This document shows, piece by piece, positions 60,910 through 64,000 of a DNA stretch of 64,000 nt. Positions within the stretch are counted from its first letter, which is position 1, and each line of letters starts with the position of its first letter. The notes beneath the pieces are model-generated. The model was not told the origin of the DNA. It did not search any database and was given only the letters and a program-made list of their open reading frames with translations. Where the stretch lies: positions 372,001-436,000 of the forward strand of contig NZ_JAFFID010000002.1 in NCBI RefSeq assembly GCF_017355955.1. Reading direction: 5' to 3'. The stretch comes from Sabulibacter ruber. Its GTDB lineage: Bacteria; Bacteroidota; Bacteroidia; Cytophagales; Hymenobacteraceae. The position numbers and the translations under genes are program-made.

Positions 60910-61128
60910 TTAACGGGTGTTCATAATCCGGAAGGCTTCTGCCCGGGTAATTTCTTTTTCCAAGAGCAAAAGATCATTTGTATTTACTATCAAGAGCTTG
61001 AATTGATCTTTCAGGTCATGATAGTAAATCAACATGGTTAGGTCTTCATAACCACGTCTGAATATCTTTCTGGCCTTGGTCTTCAAATTATACAGTTCCA
61101 ATTTAATCCTCCTGAGTTTTTCCATCAT
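60910..61128 (-). CDS. Small hypothetical protein, 72 residues
   Basis: Start ATG at 61128 or 61125. MEKLRRIKLELYNLKTKARKIFRRGYEDLTMLIYYHDLKDQFKLLIVNTNDLLLLEKEITRAEAFRIM: basic amphipathic N-terminal helix, then a mixed part. No family recognised. A proper terminator supports it as a real transcript. The stretch 61129-61738 upstream is very AT-rich, with no gene seen. Confidence 0.6.
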   Translation of the reverse strand: MMEKLRRIKLELYNLKTKARKIFRRGYEDLTMLIYYHDLKDQFKLLIVNTNDLLLLEKEITRAEAFRIMNTR

Positions 61129-61738
61129 GACTCTCTACCTCCCCTCTGCTAAGAGCTTATAAAGTAGTTATACTTAAAAATAAAGAGTCAAGTTACTGCA
61201 TCAAATGTAGATTTAAATTGTATTTTAACTAATATTTACTTGGTGTAGATATTTGTAATACGTTGCTGTTCTTGTTTTTGATGCGTTTTTATGAAAAATG
61301 ATTGATTAGCTAGATAGTCTTTTTCTTGGATGAGTCTGTCAGTATAAATAACGATGTCTATAAAATAAGTATTGTACCTCATCAACCTATATGAGAAGAA
61401 AAAGCAGATTATTATTACAAAAGACCAACTTAGTAGAGTACAAAAACATTTAATCGAAAACTGCTAAAATTATCTGCTTTGGATAATGGTAGTCTTGCAT
61501 GTAAGTTAAAGCAGAAAGTTTTCTCTCATGGATGCTTCATTGTTTAAGACTTCTGTAAATGCGTGGGAAAACACTTGGCGTAATTCAGCAGAAGCAGAGA
61601 GGAAAGGAGTAAGGTTTTAGGCCCGGTAAGAGAAGACCTACCGAAGAAACTGTGGGGAAAAGAGAGAGGAGAACAAAACCGCCCAGGCACCGGTGTGCAA
61701 AGTACGTCCCGATGCCTAGGGTGAATTGTTGTTGTTTG

Positions 61739-61909
61739 TTAGTTTTCTGAGAAAGTATAACCGCAGAAGTTATAGATCTCAGCGAGCGGGGCCACCGGTG
61801 GCAAGGTTTCTTGCAACACCAAAGGGGGGTTGTTGGTTGATACAAAACCCCATCGGTTACGGTTGCGATACTGCAACTCTTCTGGCAATTCCAGTTTACG
61901 GTGTTTCAT
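61739..61909 (-). CDS. 56-residue peptide with perfect Shine-Dalgarno
   Basis: ATG at 61909 is preceded by AGGAGG at a 6-bp spacing, a site rare in this phylum and absent from most genes here. The peptide begins MKHRKLELPEELQYRNRNRWGF and ends APLAEIYNFCGYTFSEN, with an N-terminal charged part, a Pro/Leu middle (STNNPPLVLQETLPPVAPLAEI) and a single Cys. No signal peptide or membrane segment. A RiPP-type precursor or small regulatory peptide is possible, but no maturation enzyme is nearby. Unknown. Confidence 0.5.
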   Translation of the reverse strand: MKHRKLELPEELQYRNRNRWGFVSTNNPPLVLQETLPPVAPLAEIYNFCGYTFSEN

Positions 61910-62048
61910 AATGTACCTCCTGTTAATAAGACTTAATTAGAGGGCTTTACCCCTACACACACGTTTTACATTTTACACATTCATTCTCAAAGCCCGGGCA
62001 GACTAAAATCTTTGCAGATGATGTACGCCTTGGGTACTACAAACTAAA

Positions 62049-62369
62049 ATGAAAACAAAGTCAGGACGGATTTTTACGGTAGCCTTGCTGTTATTGGTGG
62101 CCTTGCTGCACATCTTCTCCCAGGAATATGTGTCTGCATCGGCCTGGGGTAGCCTTGGCATAGCGGTGGCTCTGTCTGGAGAGCGGAAACCTGCCGGGCA
62201 AAAATCACCCAAAACCCCGCAGCAGTACCTGATGCTGTTTTTCATAGTACTGGCACCAGGGTTGTTTGGTTACCAACTCTACCACGATTTAACCGATCAG
62301 GGAGCTAACAGTCTCCCTTCCACCGCTCCCGTACTCTCAAGTAACTCTGTTTTAAGCATCAGTTGCTAA
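62049..62369 (+). CDS. Small hypothetical membrane protein, 106 residues
   Basis: Two hydrophobic spans (IFTVALLLLVALLHIF and YLMLFFIVLAPGLFGYQLY) with a middle rich in Lys/Pro/Gln (SGERKPAGQKSPKTPQQ) and a Ser/Pro-rich tail ending in Cys. No family recognised. Convergent to the HTH gene. Confidence 0.6.
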   Translation: MKTKSGRIFTVALLLLVALLHIFSQEYVSASAWGSLGIAVALSGERKPAGQKSPKTPQQYLMLFFIVLAPGLFGYQLYHDLTDQGANSLPSTAPVLSSNSVLSISC

Positions 62370-62389
62370 AACTATGCCAAAAACGGAGT

Positions 62390-62794
62390 TTAGATGTGCT
62401 TGGTCAGCTCCCTGATTCTGCTGCGCAGCTGGTCAAGATTGCTTTGTTGTTGTTTCTGTTTCTCAATCTCCTCCAATTGGTGCAGAAGCGCCTGCATCTC
62501 GGCCAGGTAAGCCGCCCGGTCTTTCTTTAAACCCACGGGCGGGGTTTCTTCGCCTCCCTTGGTTTCTGATTTGAACACGTTGCCCTCGCCGTAAATCACC
62601 CAGCGGGAGTTAAGGTCTGGTAACTGCTTCAGCAGGTCCACTAAATCATCCATACAGTAATCTTCCCCTTGCAAAATACAGCCAACGGTTTCCGGAGGCG
62701 TTTTGGTAAGCTGACTGAGCTGGTATACATCCAACTCTTTTATGCGCATATAGAAGTTTAGCCGGGCGCTGGTCTGCTGAAGGTTAATTGCCAT
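62390..62794 (-). CDS. XRE-like HTH protein with C-terminal coiled coil
   Basis: 134 residues. The N-terminal half (RLNFYMRIKELDVYQLSQLTKTPPETVGCILQGEDYCMDDLVDLLKQLPDLNSRWVIYGEGNVF) resembles the XRE/cI helix-turn-helix family, with the RWVIYGEG motif seen in Bacteroidota regulators. A linker (KSETKGGEETPP) leads to a coiled-coil tail (AEMQALLHQLEEIEKQKQQQSNLDQLRSRIREL), probably for dimerisation. Targets unknown. Confidence 0.75.
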   Translation of the reverse strand: MAINLQQTSARLNFYMRIKELDVYQLSQLTKTPPETVGCILQGEDYCMDDLVDLLKQLPDLNSRWVIYGEGNVFKSETKGGEETPPVGLKKDRAAYLAEMQALLHQLEEIEKQKQQQSNLDQLRSRIRELTKHI

Positions 62795-63081
62795 ATCTCA
62801 ATGTTATTTGAAGTACGAGTAAACGGGGGCATCCGGATCTCGGTACAAAAAGAAAAGCCGTACGAGCACGATGTCTGTCCTTGGTCTTCATACGCAAGAC
62901 GCATAAATGTGTTAAAGCCCGTAGCTGTTCAAGTCACCTCCTTGAACCTAAAGTCCAATGAGCTGGTTCTTAAGCCCCAAAGGCCCTACATGTTCTTTGT
63001 TGGATGAATGCGCAGAAGAAGCGGAGGTCTGTTTTTCCTCTAAGAATTAATATGTTGAAAAAAGGATTGATATTGTTTTAC

Positions 63082-63089
63082 TATATTTG
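63082..63089 (+). promoter_or_regulatory. -7 element upstream of the response regulator
   Basis: TATATTTG fits TAnnTTTG, 56 bp before the start. A TTG at 63055 lies 24 bp before it. Confidence 0.45.
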
Positions 63090-63145
63090 TCCGATAGACA
63101 AGCATTGTCTGTTCTATTAGCCGCTTTGTAACAAAGGTAATTTGT

Positions 63146-63568
63146 ATGAAGACCCACTTTGAGCCGTTGGATTTGATCATGTTGGTAGATGATGATGACA
63201 CCACCAACTTCGTTAACAAGAGGTTGTTAATAAAGCTTGGGGTAGCCAAGGAAATCATCGTTAAAAAGAATGGGGCAGAGGCATTAGAATACCTGCAGAG
63301 TTCTTCAAAAGAGGGAGTAGCTTACCCAGACCTTATTTTCCTGGACATCAAGATGCCGGTGATGGATGGTTTCAGTTTTCTGGATGAGTACCATAACCAG
63401 AAGTTATTCCAGAACAACAGCATGATTATCCTGATGTTGACTTCTTCGGCTAGTTTCTATGACCTGGAGCGCCTGAAGGGATACGAATCAGTGAAAAAGC
63501 ACTTCTCCAAGGCTTTAACTGAGGCAGATGTAAGGGAAATCATGAACGAGTATTACCAGCAGAACTAA
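63146..63568 (+). CDS. Single-domain response regulator
   Basis: 140 residues, a receiver domain alone. LIMLVDDDDTTNFVNKRL holds the acidic pocket, PDLIFLDIKMPVMDGFSFL the phosphorylated Asp, ILMLTSS the switch Thr and VKKHFSKALT the conserved Lys. There is no output domain, so it probably relays phosphate to a partner, or acts by binding. It converges on a histidine kinase gene across a terminator; whether they form a pair is not shown. Confidence 0.93.
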   Translation: MKTHFEPLDLIMLVDDDDTTNFVNKRLLIKLGVAKEIIVKKNGAEALEYLQSSSKEGVAYPDLIFLDIKMPVMDGFSFLDEYHNQKLFQNNSMIILMLTSSASFYDLERLKGYESVKKHFSKALTEADVREIMNEYYQQN

Positions 63569-63576
63569 CTGCTACA

Positions 63577-63628
63577 GCATATAAAAGAGAAAGGCGCAGA
63601 ACCAACTGCGCCTTTCTCTTTTATATGC
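63577..63628. terminator. Bidirectional terminator with a 23-bp perfect stem
   Basis: Arms 63577-63599 (GCATATAAAAGAGAAAGGCG and CAG) and 63606-63628 are exact complements; loop AACCAA. Between the regulator and the kinase gene. Confidence 0.94.
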
Positions 63629-63658
63629 CTGTGGTTTTAACACCAAACTGGTGCCTGC

Positions 63659-64000
63659 CTAGGCGGGTTCATATTCCATAGGCCAGGTGAAGTGCATGGC
63701 GGTACCTCTTCCTGCAGACCGTACCCATACTTTGCCTCCTTTTTCCTGCATGATTTTCCGTACAATGGCCAAACCAATACCGGTGCTGTCTGGGTGGTTC
63801 ACGTCATTGGTAGTTTCAAACAACTCAAAGATTTTATTCTGGTCTTCCTTCGGAATTCCCGGCCCGTCATCTTCCACTACAAATTCCCAGCCGTGGTTAG
63901 TCTGGAAAGCCTTCACCCAAATAGTGCCGTGGGGCAGGTCATGGTACTTGATGGCGTTGCTTAGCAGGTTACTGAAAATCTGCTGCAGGTAGATTTCCTC
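63659..64000 (-). CDS. Histidine kinase, C-terminal part (gene continues past window)
   Basis: The frame is open from base 64000. It shows the ATPase core of a sensor kinase: N box NLLSNAIKY, G1 EDDGPGIPKEDQ, F box KIFELFE, G2 STGIGLAIVRKIM, and the C-terminal end GRGTAMHFTWPMEYEPA. The sensor and phosphoacceptor parts lie outside the window. Confidence 0.92.
   Translation of the reverse strand, partial: EEIYLQQIFSNLLSNAIKYHDLPHGTIWVKAFQTNHGWEFVVEDDGPGIPKEDQNKIFELFETTNDVNHPDSTGIGLAIVRKIMQEKGGKVWVRSAGRGTAMHFTWPMEYEPA

Noticed and set aside
61585..61845. Minus-strand frame overlapping the small peptide
   Set aside because: Out of frame with the peptide that has the Shine-Dalgarno site; composition is not protein-like.
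61726..61911. 61-codon plus-strand frame opposite the 56-residue peptide
   Set aside because: It is the antisense of the peptide gene; no ribosome-binding site of its own.
62801..63007. 68-codon plus-strand frame between the HTH gene and the response regulator
   Set aside because: No recognisable motif, no ribosome-binding site, and it overlaps likely promoter DNA; no more than chance length.

Overview
The window reads as a chromosomal segment of a Bacteroidota bacterium, most likely order Cytophagales and family Hymenobacteraceae (Rufibacter/Nibribacter/Pontibacter-like). The genus is inference. The support is: many promoters fit the Bacteroidota -7 element TAnnTTTG (recJ, gltX, panC, panD, truA, the purM-like gene); several families are typical of the phylum (DUF4270, DUF4293, DUF4476, the short GlgA-like protein beside panC, a PorE-like OmpA lipoprotein, PcrB); and lipoproteins and outer-membrane barrels are frequent. 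There is no rRNA, CRISPR array, prophage or transposase. One tRNA, tRNA-Phe(GAA), lies at 45369-45444.

Layout. 1-8 kb: end of a TPR protein, a PH-domain membrane protein, a 38-residue membrane peptide, recJ, an S9 peptidase, a GerW-like protein and a GH25 lysozyme. 8-17 kb: lptB, a GH3-type adenylating enzyme, a c-type cytochrome lipoprotein, an AIM24 protein, gltX, a YihY/BrkB membrane protein and RidA. 17-27.8 kb (minus strand): the DUF1800-DUF1501 pair, an SRPBCC-alcohol dehydrogenase pair, and the operon GlgA-like / DUF4270 lipoprotein / glmS. 27.9-34 kb (plus): panC, panD, a flippase-like protein, rfaE2, a zinc metallopeptidase, an acyl-CoA dehydrogenase and an AraC-type regulator. 34-39.4 kb: a holin-like/hypothetical/PcrB operon, a J-domain-TPR protein, a gene-free stretch with a candidate structured RNA, and a phosphoesterase with a barrel protein. 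39.8-43.7 kb is the most accessory part: a nuclease inhibitor (NuiA) beside a NucA-type secreted nuclease, a diadenylate-cyclase-like (DACNV) protein, and an AT-rich DUF2971 gene interrupted at codon 3. 43.9-64 kb: a cupin, a papain-like protease, tRNA-Phe, an HdrD-like iron-sulfur pair, a PorE-like OmpA protein, purM, DUF4476, DUF4293, truA, an ABC exporter, a PhoD-like phosphatase, a barrel protein, small proteins, and a response regulator facing a partial histidine kinase.

The most striking unexplained structure is not a gene. A family of roughly 36-42 bp imperfect palindromes occurs in more than twenty intergenic positions and in no clear gene. Its outer arms are about CGTTTTAGG / CCTTAAAACG and its inner arms about CCTGTTTTC / GAAAACAGG. 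Copies begin at, or a few bases after, stop codons, lie in 5' leaders, share bases with intrinsic terminators, or sit at the apex of larger inverted repeats. A second family is a 216-256 bp compound palindrome present in two full copies (17223-17478, 50854-51069) and one core-only copy (about 9036-9125). A third site (47.9-48.3 kb) packs seven different palindromes into about 400 bp. Other points for follow-up are the candidate RNA at 37.5 kb, a 56-codon peptide with a perfect Shine-Dalgarno sequence at 61.7-61.9 kb, the nuclease-inhibitor pair split by a terminator, and the DAC-like protein. Everything here was read by eye; no database search or folding program was run.
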